Assembly: GCA_905160935.1 (NCBI GenBank)
Contig: CAJHZI010000005.1
Span: forward strand, 177,501 to 241,500
Reading direction: 5' to 3'
DNA length: 64,000 bases
DNA from: Enchytraeus crypticus
Taxonomy: Eukaryota > Annelida > Clitellata > Enchytraeida > Enchytraeidae
This document shows positions 56,378-64,000 of the stretch, one piece after another. The position numbers and the translations under genes were made by a program. The notes under the pieces were generated by a model. The model was given only the letters and a program-made list of their open reading frames with translations. It did no database searches and had not been told where the DNA came from. Within the stretch, counting starts at the first letter, position 1, and every line of letters starts with the position of its first letter.

Positions 56378-59300
56378 CCGTGATCTTCTTCGAATACGTC
56401 CATATTTCAATATTCCATATTTCGATTGCACAAGAGCATCACCAATTATTATTATTGTTTTTATTATTAGTATTATTATAATTGTATTATGGCCTGAATG
56501 GACTTCTTTTCTACACATTCACTTTGCTATGACGTGCCTCAAGGCTCTGTTCTTGGTCCTATCCTATTCAATCTCTACAACACATATTGCATTGTGACAC
56601 ATAGCTTTGTTGAGTGACAACAAATGATCCATTAAATGAGACATTGAGTGACATCAAATGATCCATTGAATGAGATGTTTAGTGACAACGAATGATCCAT
56701 TGAATGAGATGTTGAGTAACAACAAATGATCCATTGAATGAGATGTTTAGTGACAACAAATGATCCATTTAAGGGGATGTTTAGTGATAACAAATGATCC
56801 ATTTAAAGGGATGTTTAGTGATAACAAAAGTGCTATTCGGGATGTATGAGACTACTATGGTGACTAAAGCGGCAAAGATTTGGCTACTGCTTGTGATTAC
56901 TAGGCTGCTATCAACTGCAGGCACTCTCTGGCAGTGTTGAAGTTTATTGACTATACTGCAAAGGAAAGAAGAGTCATGCGATCTGTGGTTTAGCGTGGGC
57001 GATATTGAGTTTAGCGTGGTAGATATGTGCCCAAAGGCATTAGAAGTAAATTATTGGGCTACAGATTTACTCAGAATTTGAATCTTTGTAGTATCTTACA
57101 AACATTCTTGGAACTAAGACTTTGACTAAACGTTTTGGATTTCGGTTGGTTACTGTTTTCACATAAAGTATTGTGCATGTTGCTTTGTAATACTTGTATG
57201 TGGTTTGAGAAGCTATGACATTACTTTGTCTTGTTTTAGGTTCAAATCACTACGGCATTGCAGGATTTTATGCTATTAGAGCTGTCGAGAAGGGACTTCT
57301 GGTTTGTAGGCCAATTATAATTAAATATTTTAGTATTAATTATTTTATCTCTTTAAGGAACATTCTGGATTTTAAAGCGATTTAGTGAAACATGAGTTGT
57401 GAGCCATAAGAGATCGTAAAGGTTATTGGAGTTCAACAGCTGTCAGAATAGAGGGTTTAAAAACTTAAAGTATTAATTTATTAATTAAAATTTAATCCTT
57501 TAACAATTAATGTTGTTGAAAATCAGCATTATTTTACTGTTTTGTTATTGAAAATCTGCATTAGTATACTTTTTAAGTTTTTACAGGCTTTAATTTCATT
57601 TAAAATATTTCATTTGTGTAAACAGTGATGATATATTTCTGATTTAAAATTGACAGGTTCTCACTGATAGTCAGTAATCGTTTTACTATAAATAGTTGCA
57701 TTCAATACCAATTGCAAACTCATATGCTAAATACGAGTCATCTGTTAAAGAATATGTACACTTATTTTATAAAGATGATCAAATTTTGATTTAAAGTTGA
57801 TATTTAGCGGAATGTTGAGTTGTACTATTAAAATTCTGTGTTTTATACGTTGTTACCAGGGACTATCGTTCACAAATACCTCACCACTAGCATTCCCAAC
57901 ACGAGGCCGTAAGGTAAGAAGATCTCCTCTCTACCCATCTTCTTTGTTTCACCTAAAACTTATTAAATTTAATTATATTATTTTGTCTTAAACAAATAAG
58001 TGACTTACTCTTAAACATTTCTTTCTGTACTAGACAATAAATTTCAGTTCAATTGATAAGTTTTCTGTGATAAAAGTAAAAGTTGTATTGATCTATAGGT
58101 TAAAGCAGTCTAGATGTCTGATATGACTTTTGATCATTCAATCAATCAATAAGAATTTAACGTCCAATTCCTCGCCATAAGGCAATGTCGGGGACGTCAG
58201 GCAATGTCGGGGACGTCAGGTAATGTCAGAGACGTCAATGTTAACTATTCAATTATATTGTTTGATGATGGATTCAGGTTATGTTGGGAACGAATCCGCT
58301 AACTCTAGCCGCTCCTGGACGTAACAAGGACAGCTTTGTATTGGACATGGCCACAACTTCTGTTGCTCTAGGAAAGGTCTCTCTCATAGTGTAGTTTAAT
58401 TAGACATGGTATAGATTTAACTTTTCAATTTAATTCATAGATAAAAAAAACGTTTTTTACATTCTTTATATCTGTTAAAAAAACGCATTTTTTTACGTTT
58501 TTTTTCTATCAAATAAAAAACGTAAAAAATACGTAAACCGTAAACGTCAAACGTAAAAATTAAGATAAACCCTGTGATCTCACCTCTGATTATTTCAACT
58601 GTGAGCCAAAACAGGAAATTGTAAGAACATTTTATGTGGCTGTATGTGACCTGAAAGTATTTGTTTATTTGTATGGAGTCTATGGACATACTTTAGAACT
58701 TTAGAACTTTAGATCAAGTCTAATTGTAGTAAAATTGTTTAGTGTTATGTAATGAAGGTATGGTAATATATATGCAAGCCCACGTGTACGCTACTAACGT
58801 TTTTTCAACGCTTTTCTATTTTTTTTATTTTTTAGGGAAAAACGCTTTTTTAACGATTTTTATTTTTGGTAAGAACGTTTTTTTCATCTATGATTTAATC
58901 TATATAATTTACATATTTAAATGTATCTATTTGTTGCTCAAATGCTTTAATCCTCTCGGTTATGTATTCATTTCTTCGTTCTATTTTTTGAACATTCATT
59001 TTTGTGGCAGAGTTTTAAGGCTGGAGTACATTTTTATGTATTTTACTGAAAGTGCTTCTGAGATGAAGTTAAGAGCCCCTATGCTGAAGTTTCTGATATA
59101 TTAAAAAATTTATTAATTATATATTGTATAATATAATATATGTAATAATTAGATTAAGATAATATTTCTTTACTTAGTCTTTGACCAACCTAATTGCTAC
59201 ACTACCAACATATGAACTTATTTTTCTAAAAGAAGGGAGAATATAATACAGCTAGTAATAGATAATAGTGATAGTAGAAGATAATAGTGATAGTATTAGT

Positions 59301-60345
59301 GCTTATGTAGTTGTCTAGTGCTATTAAATTTCCAGTAGAGAATAGTCATCATCATGATTGTACAATATTTTTATATCTATATCTAGCATAGTCTATTGTA
59401 TTTTACTAGATTGAATTAGCCAGTGTTAAGAAGGAAAAAATTCCAGCTGGATGGGGTGCTAATTCAAAGGGGAAGGTATGTCTATCATATTCTGTGTTGA
59501 GAAAATAATAATAACTTAATAATTCCTCAGTATTTGTATAATTTATTGTTTACCTTAAATTTTTCTGTGGTTATGTGCCCTCTACAGAGAACTCAAAAAT
59601 ATTCCCTTAGCAATTATCATCAGCATTAGAATCGCAGTTAAACTTGGGCAGGGATTAGAAAATTTTGTAGCAATTTCGTGAGCCTAGGCGCCCACCAACT
59701 GAATGCCATTTTTGACATTGGTTTGGACCTTAGTTTCTTTTACCACACTTGCAGTTCATGGTTGGTCTGGTCACAAAACGGGATATAATTATTCCTCTAG
59801 CAAAATCAAATAACATTTGTATCAAAATTATAACTTGAAATTTAAAAAAACATAAAATATAACTCTTAATACAACTCTTAATTCACTTGATTTTAAAATC
59901 TGAAGAGCTTTTTTGGAAAGTTGTGCCTTTAACCGAATACCACAAAAGATATATGTATACCGCTCTGTTGATGCTATAGCTGGAGTTGGTATGTTACTCT
60001 TGTATGACACGGTATTTCTTTCACGGTATTGATTTATTGGTCTGTTTAATGATGATTGATCTGATTGAACCACGTATTGATCTCTGCAGGAGACGCACAA
60101 CCCGGACGAGGCTATCAGTGGAGGGGGGTTGCTGCCCCTGGGCGGCTCAGAGATATCTGGAGGCTACAAGGGCTATGGACTGGCTATGCTGGTGGAGATA
60201 TTCTGTGGTATACTGGCCGATGCTAACTACGGACCAAACATTCGTCGCTGGAAAGACACGGACAGGGAGGCCAACCTGGTAATGATTCTTCTTCATTCTT
60301 CACATCCCTAACGTCATCCTTGTATGAGGAAACGGACGTTAAACC

Positions 60346-60395
<50 letters not shown>

Positions 60396-63300
60396 CAGTC
60401 TTGGCAGTAGTAATACTATTAAGAATAATCATCTTCCTATCTTCCTTTGAATGCCAGTTTAACTAGGTTCGGGATGAAACTTTTCCATTAATAATATATA
60501 ATAGTAATAATAAAATCATCATCATCTTCCCTTAAATCCCAGTTTAACCAGGGTAGGGATAAATAATAATAATAATACTAGTAATAATAATAAGAGTTAT
60601 TTTTAAAAATCATCGTCATCATCATATTTTCTTCGATTTTAGTTTAATGAAGGCCAGAAATATTATTATTACTATTACTATATTTTGTTAGTATAATAGA
60701 CAATAATAATAGAGGTTTTTATGTTTTTAGAAGTACTGGTAATATTTCTTGAACATATGGTTACAGGGTCAATGCTTCATCGATACATGGTGTATAGTGA
60801 ATTACTGGTAATATTTCATATGGGGTTACAGGGCCAATGCTTCATTGATACATGATGTATGGTGAATTACTGGTAATATTTCATGTGTGGTTACAGGGCT
60901 AATGCTTCATTGATACATGATGTATGGTGAAAGACTGGTAATATTTCATATGGGGTTACAGGGCCAATGCTTCATTGATACATGATGTATAATGAATTAC
61001 TGGTAATATTTCATGTGTGGTTACAGGGTCAGTGCTTCATCGCTATAGATCCTGATGCAATCGCTCCAGGCTTTCCTGATCGTATGCAGAAACTAATGGA
61101 CTTGTGCAGAGCCTGCACTCCAGTAAGTTTATCAAATGAAGTCTTTTGATGCTTACTAATACTGGAAGCAACGAAAATATATTAGTAAAAATTACATTAT
61201 CTTATGCTCAGTCGAACACCGGTACTAAGTAGTTCAATGAAAACTCGTTTGTAGCCTTTGTAGTACAGTCCATTGATTTAGTTGATCATTTGCTCAGTAG
61301 AGAGCTAAAGGCAGACTGTGTATGAATATGTGCAGTTGATATTGTATTTGATTCATTGTCATCATCGTCTTCCCTTTAATCCCAGTTTAGGTCGGGATAT
61401 AAATAGACCTTCTTCACTCCTCTCTGTTCCATACCATTGTATTTGATATGTATTGTATTGATTAAACACAAAATAGAATGAATAAGTTGAGTTTTTATCT
61501 TGTAAATGTTGCTCTTGTCAGTTTAGTTTATCGTAGACTAGAGCATAGCTCTCTTGCACATAGATATCTGATACAATCTACCAGGATAGTGCTGCTGATA
61601 CAAACTTGACTACCAGGATAGTGCTGCTGATACAAACTTGACTACCAGGATAGTGCTGCTGATACAAACTTGACTACCAGGATAGTGCTGCTGATACAAA
61701 CTTGACTACCAGGATAGTGCTGCTGATACAAACTTGACTACCAGGATAGTGATGCTGATACAAACTTGACTACCAGGATAGTGCTGCTGATACAAACTTG
61801 ACTACCAGGATAGTGATGCTGATACAAACTTGACTACCAGGATAGTGGTGCTGATACAAGCTTGACTACCAGGATAGTGATGCTGATACAAACTTGACTA
61901 CCAGGATAGTGATGCTGATACAAACTTGACTACCAGGATAGTGCTGCTGATCTGTCGACTATTCTGGGACTTGAATCCTATACTCTTCGATCTTCTCCAG
62001 AAATTATCATCATTTAACCACTGAACTACAGATATGGGTTGAAGTTCAATTCATTACTTATGATCATTAGCTCTCTAAATAGAAAGCTAAAAAAAGCTAA
62101 TGTTAACGTCAGTTTCCTCACTCGAAAGCGATGTAAATCTGTAAAGTTTATACATACTATTTAAGCTATGGCGGATATCAATGTTTGCGTGAAATATGTG
62201 AGATATATGCAATGTGTATAATTATGTGAAATAGGTAATGTTTGTGTGACACGTAGGCAGAGGGAGAGACAGGCGTACTGGTGGCGGGTGATCCAGAGAG
62301 ACTGCATATGGAGAAATGTGACAAGCAGGGTGGCATCTTGTATCATCCCAATCAGATCGTTCTTATGGTTAGATCTACATTTTACGTCATTTTCGTACAC
62401 TATTTTTAACATCAGTTTATATCGTATTTAGGTTATTCCTGTGTAAAATAATTGTTTATTGTCCATCATATTTGTGACATGAGTTTTCGCTATTTTCAAA
62501 TACATGTACATTTGTACATATACCATAGTGACAATCCAATGAGTTCATCCCCGACTTGATTTTTCTTTGATACTTTGCCGTTTTTCTCTAATACTCGGCC
62601 CTTCTTCTCTAAAATTTTGCTCTTTTTCTCTGAAATTCTGCCTTTTTTCCAAAATTCTGTCCTGTTTCTTTGGCGCTTAGCCCCTTTTCTCTTATACTTT
62701 GCCCTTTTTCTCTGATGCTCTGCCCATTTTCTCTGAATTTCGCCCTTTTCTCGCAGTTTGTCTCTTATCTCTTTATATTTACCTTTGTCTAATTATTAGC
62801 GCTGTCTCTCATTATTTTTTGTAGCTCTTTGTTTTCAAAAATAATTTCTATATATTTTTGCATATTTAGCAAAGCTATTTTTATTTACGATTAGTGAGAA
62901 CTCTCAAGCTGATATCGAGTTTTCTTAGCATGTGCTGTTCCTAAACATTTGGTATATTATTTGGATTATTTTTATTTCGATTATGTAAATCTGTTTATGA
63001 AAATTTTATTAACTGTTCAATTGATGTACTTTTCTATTGAGTTCTCGAGCTGTTTCAATGACGGCTATTGCAGTATAACTAGAATTACAGTTGTTTAATG
63101 AAGGACAGTATTTGACCTTTAGTGTGGAATTAGTTTATGTAGGATGATGCATTCGAGATTCTATTAACATGTATAATTGATATAAGTGAGTAGACGCCTT
63201 CGAGACTATTTACATGCATAGTTGATTAATAATTAATTAATCAAACAACCACTACAGATGCTGCAATATTCTACAAAAAACTGGTCAAATATAGCAGAAT

Positions 63301-63548
63301 GAATCATCTCTACACTGTACAAAGTGTATCATCTTACATATTAGACCTAATACGTAAGATGATTTGTACAGTGTAGAGATGATTCATTGCCTGCTATATT
63401 TGACCAGTTTTATGTAGAATAATGCAGCGTTTGTAGTAATACTTTGCTGTATTTAGATACGATACATTGCCCTAAATATTTGACTGTTGTTTGGTAGGAT
63501 GCACTGGCAGATCGGCTAAAGATTGCAAGGATGCCGAGAAAGAACTAG
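51752..63548 (+). CDS. Ldh2-family NAD(P)H-dependent oxidoreductase (malate/L-lactate/sulfolactate type), probably mitochondrial
   Basis: Twelve exons: 51752-51892, 53253-53327, 53811-53862, 54343-54531, 57240-57301, 57860-57913, 58278-58376, 59410-59475, 60090-60278, 61027-61122, 62257-62367 and 63498-63548. All are GT-AG with consistent phases; the product is 394 aa. The first 35 residues, rich in Arg, Ser and Ala, look like a mitochondrial presequence. Family signatures are D77-x-RGH-x-SHG (catalytic His region), SNHYGIAGFYA at 154-164, LGTNPLTLAAPG near 194, DMATTSVALGK and GGYKGYGLAM near 270-279. These place it with bacterial and archaeal Ldh2/ComC/YiaK dehydrogenases rather than the classical LDH/MDH family. 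The substrate is not deducible. Three acceptors (exons 2, 3 and 10) are preceded by tandem decoy copies. Confidence 0.94.
52025..52420 (+). repeat. Two head-to-tail copies of a dispersed retroelement end
   Basis: Copy 1 (about 52025-52250) and copy 2 (about 52254-52415) share TCGATCGATTT, GGACTGATTTTCTGGATTT and CTCAATAGTGCT, then GTAGCACTCTAATTATTATT. A relative lies at 890-1010. The TAA/ATT-rich junction suggests 3' tails. Confidence 0.65.
52724..53299 (+). repeat. 47-bp tandem array duplicating the exon 2 splice acceptor
   Basis: Eleven copies (one 46 bp) of a unit TTTGTTTTAG + TTGAGATCATTGATGG + AGAGATGCATGAGAACTGTTG precede the true acceptor at 53251-53252. The last copy is the real intron end plus the first about 37 bases of exon 2. 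Decoy AGs recur every 47 bases from 52736. Copies with AGGTGAGATTATTCATGG match the exon start almost exactly. Confidence 0.95.
53725..53830 (+). repeat. 43-bp duplication of the exon 3 acceptor
   Basis: ATGTAATGTTAACAG followed by CTATTTGCA occurs at about 53753-53776 and again at the true exon 3 start (53796-53819). The acceptor AGs are 43 bases apart (53767 and 53810). Confidence 0.93.
54813..56020 (-). mobile_element. Non-LTR retrotransposon fragment (C-terminal reverse-transcriptase region and putative restriction-like endonuclease)
   Basis: Located in intron 4 of the Ldh2-family gene, antisense to it. Two minus frames are visible. 56001-55513 has features of a connection region after the reverse transcriptase domain (SMGGLGIR, APSAFLAS). 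55376-54813 has a zinc-knuckle-like C-x-C-x9-H-x3-C (CPCGHEVDALGLHGLSC), then RPDG, VPWCNGK and WDVTVIDTMA. That pattern resembles the PD-(D/E)xK endonuclease of R2/R4-type elements. The catalytic reverse-transcriptase core is missing, and the two frames are separated by stops, so it is a dead 5'-truncated copy. Confidence 0.75.
56200..56280 (-). repeat. Second 3'-terminal fragment of the same retrotransposon
   Basis: CTGAAACAGATTGCATTGAAT and GCCAAAGAAAAGC parallel the 3' coding end at about 54845-54905. It is a short independent or duplicated remnant. Confidence 0.6.
56610..56830. repeat. About 34-bp minisatellite in Ldh2-family intron 4
   Basis: About six to seven units containing GTGACAACAAATGATCCATT and GAATGAGATGTTTA, diverging toward the downstream end (TTTAAGGGGATG variants). 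Confidence 0.9.
58140..58235 (-). repeat. LINE 3' tail, inverted, with internal duplication
   Basis: Starts (TCAA)n, then AACGTCCAATTCCTCGCC, and three successive AATGTCGGGGACGTCAGG-like units. It is the inverse relative of 37235-37345. It ends about 40 bases before the exon 7 acceptor. Confidence 0.65.
58435..58893. mobile_element. Non-autonomous inverted-repeat element with TTTAAT/TTAA target duplication
   Basis: Ends TCATAGATAAAAAAAACGTT (left) and, read from the right, TCATAGATGAAAAAAACGTT differ at one of 20 positions. TTTAAT flanks both sides (58429-58434, 58894-58899). The inner ends are rich in AAAACG/CGTTTT. There is no transposase. The duplication suggests a TTAA-targeting superfamily (piggyBac or Kolobok), but the size could also be 6 bp. 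Confidence 0.75.
59640..59780 (-). repeat. Dispersed LINE-like fragment
   Basis: GTGAGCCTAGGCGCCCACC, TGAATGCC and CATTGGTTTGGACC form the inverse of the 10080-10170 block. Confidence 0.55.
60343..60396. repeat. (ATT)n microsatellite at a LINE tail
   Basis: Follows GAGGAAACGGACGTTAAACC, the same LINE 3' end as at 16320-16360, so this is the retroelement's tail in intron 9. The minus-frame poly-Asn peptide is an artefact. Confidence 0.9.
60430..60660 (-). repeat. LINE-like 3' tails
   Basis: Two successive CATC-rich blocks (CATCATCATCTTCCC, TTTAACCAGGG and related) as at 3680-3830. Confidence 0.5.
60730..61060 (+). repeat. 65-bp tandem array duplicating the exon 10 splice acceptor
   Basis: Four decoy acceptors (AG ending at 60766, 60831, 60896 and 60961), each within TGGGGTTACAGGG-like context, precede the true one ending at 61026. 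Spacing is exactly 65 bases. Each copy carries an exon-like start (GGTCAATGCTTCATCGATAC against the real GGTCAGTGCTTCATCGCTAT). The last two thirds of each unit are intronic (ATTACTGGTAATATTTCAT). Confidence 0.96.
61575..61955. repeat. 32-bp minisatellite in Ldh2-family intron 10
   Basis: About 12 nearly identical copies of TACCAGGATAGTGCTGCTG plus ATACAAACTTGAC, with GATGCTG and GGTGCTG variants. High identity suggests recent expansion. Confidence 0.95.
62085..62130 (-). repeat. SINE family 2 terminal fragment
   Basis: AAGCTAATGTTAACGTCAG and CCTCACTCGAAAGCGATGT match the end of the copy at 25315-25450. Confidence 0.5.
63251..63438. mobile_element. Fold-back (long inverted repeat) element
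   Basis: Two arms of about 83-87 bases, with few mismatches, surround a short spacer (about 63336-63352). Shared arm blocks include AACTGGTCAAATATAGCA and GAATCATCTCTACACTGTAC. It ends 60 bases before the last exon of the Ldh2-family gene. No clear target-site duplication. Confidence 0.85.
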
Positions 63549-63750
63549 AATGGATGAGTCATCATGGATGAATCATTGTCATCTTTACCGTTATATGGTC
63601 TTCTGTTATATATAAAAGATCATAACACGGTTATAAAACGGGCGTAAATTTCAGTTGTGTTATAATCTCGATTGTCATATTCGCTTATCACCTGTAGTCA
63701 TTTTCCTCAGTTCAACTGAATGTGTTCCACGTTGACTGCGACTCCTTATG

Positions 63751-63756
63751 AATAAA
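63751..63756 (+). terminator. Poly(A) signal for the Ldh2-family gene
   Basis: AATAAA about 200 bases after the stop codon at 63546-63548. Confidence 0.6.
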
Positions 63757-63895
63757 CTGTTATACATCATTTATCATTAAAATCTCTGAATATAATAAAC
63801 AAACTATTGTGCATCATTTATCATTAGAAACTCTGAATATTATGAACAAGCTTTAGTGCATCATTTATCATTAAAAACCATGAATATAAGTGTTT
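63755..63895. repeat. About 58-bp direct repeat leading into the palindrome
   Basis: Three units share CATCATTTATCATTA and CTGAATATAATAAAC-like sequence. The third forms the left arm of the palindrome at 63845-63946. Confidence 0.75.
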
Positions 63896-63946
63896 AAACA
63901 CTTATATTCATGGTTTTTAATGATAAATGATGCACTAAAGCTTGTT
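63845..63946. repeat. Perfect 102-bp palindrome without spacer
   Basis: Arms of 51 bases are exact reverse complements, centred at TGTTT|AAACA (63895/63896). Outer ends are AACAAGCTTTAGTGC and GCACTAAAGCTTGTT. It may be a true cruciform-prone palindrome or an assembly fold-back. Confidence 0.95.
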
Positions 63947-64000
63947 AACTACAATTTTGTCGTAATTATAATTATTCACACCAGATGTAATATTTAAAAT

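Noticed and set aside
60223-60432. Poly-asparagine minus-strand frame
   Set aside because: It reads the (ATT)n tail of a retroelement and overlaps exon 9 in antisense.

Overview
The window is animal nuclear DNA. It is AT-rich, carries long introns with canonical GT-AG junctions, many microsatellites and minisatellites, tRNA-derived SINEs, non-LTR retrotransposon tails and MITEs. The proteins are ordinary metazoan ones. The ribosomal protein L34 sequence has the invertebrate form (for example ITPSRP and VSRTYGG), so I favour a marine or lophotrochozoan-like invertebrate. Species cannot be fixed from the sequence.

Seven protein-coding genes can be assembled, with intron phases that agree at every junction. 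They are: SNIP1 (+, 1303-3626, 2 coding exons, 461 aa); mitochondrial MTHFD2 (+, 6750-13713, 6 exons, 356 aa); an orphan seven-transmembrane receptor with a very long cytoplasmic tail (-, 19430-16384, 3 exons, 798 aa); RPL34 (-, 27458-23072, 5 exons including a 14-nt microexon, 114 aa); ANKLE2 (+, 31276-33666, one coding exon, 796 aa); a giant DBF4/Chiffon-like protein (-, 48734-40665, one exon, up to 2689 aa); and a mitochondrially targeted Ldh2-family (malate/L-lactate/sulfolactate-type) oxidoreductase (+, 51752-63548, 12 exons, 394 aa). MTHFD2 and the receptor converge, as do ANKLE2 and DBF4. RPL34/ANKLE2 and DBF4/Ldh2 are head to head. The genes do not form a pathway: they cover RNA processing and signalling, mitochondrial one-carbon metabolism, a receptor, translation, nuclear envelope reassembly, replication firing and a mitochondrial oxidoreductase.

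The spaces between and inside genes are filled with mobile-element debris. I see at least three tRNA-derived SINE groups (one copy complete, with a 14-bp target-site duplication and a hairpin tail), several families of LINE 3' ends, a LINE fragment with a zinc-knuckle and restriction-like-endonuclease pattern, three terminal-inverted-repeat MITEs with recognisable target-site duplications, fold-back elements, and a perfect 102-bp palindrome.

The most unusual pattern is a set of tandem or local duplications that span a 3' splice site plus the first bases of the exon. It occurs at four exons in two genes: Ldh2 exons 2 (11 extra copies of a 47-bp unit), 3 (1 extra) and 10 (4 extra copies of exactly 65 bp), and MTHFD2 exon 5 (1 extra, downstream). 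Each copy keeps a plausible acceptor and part of the coding sequence, making arrays of decoy splice acceptors. I found no prokaryote-like operon, CRISPR array, defence system or functional tRNA/rRNA gene.
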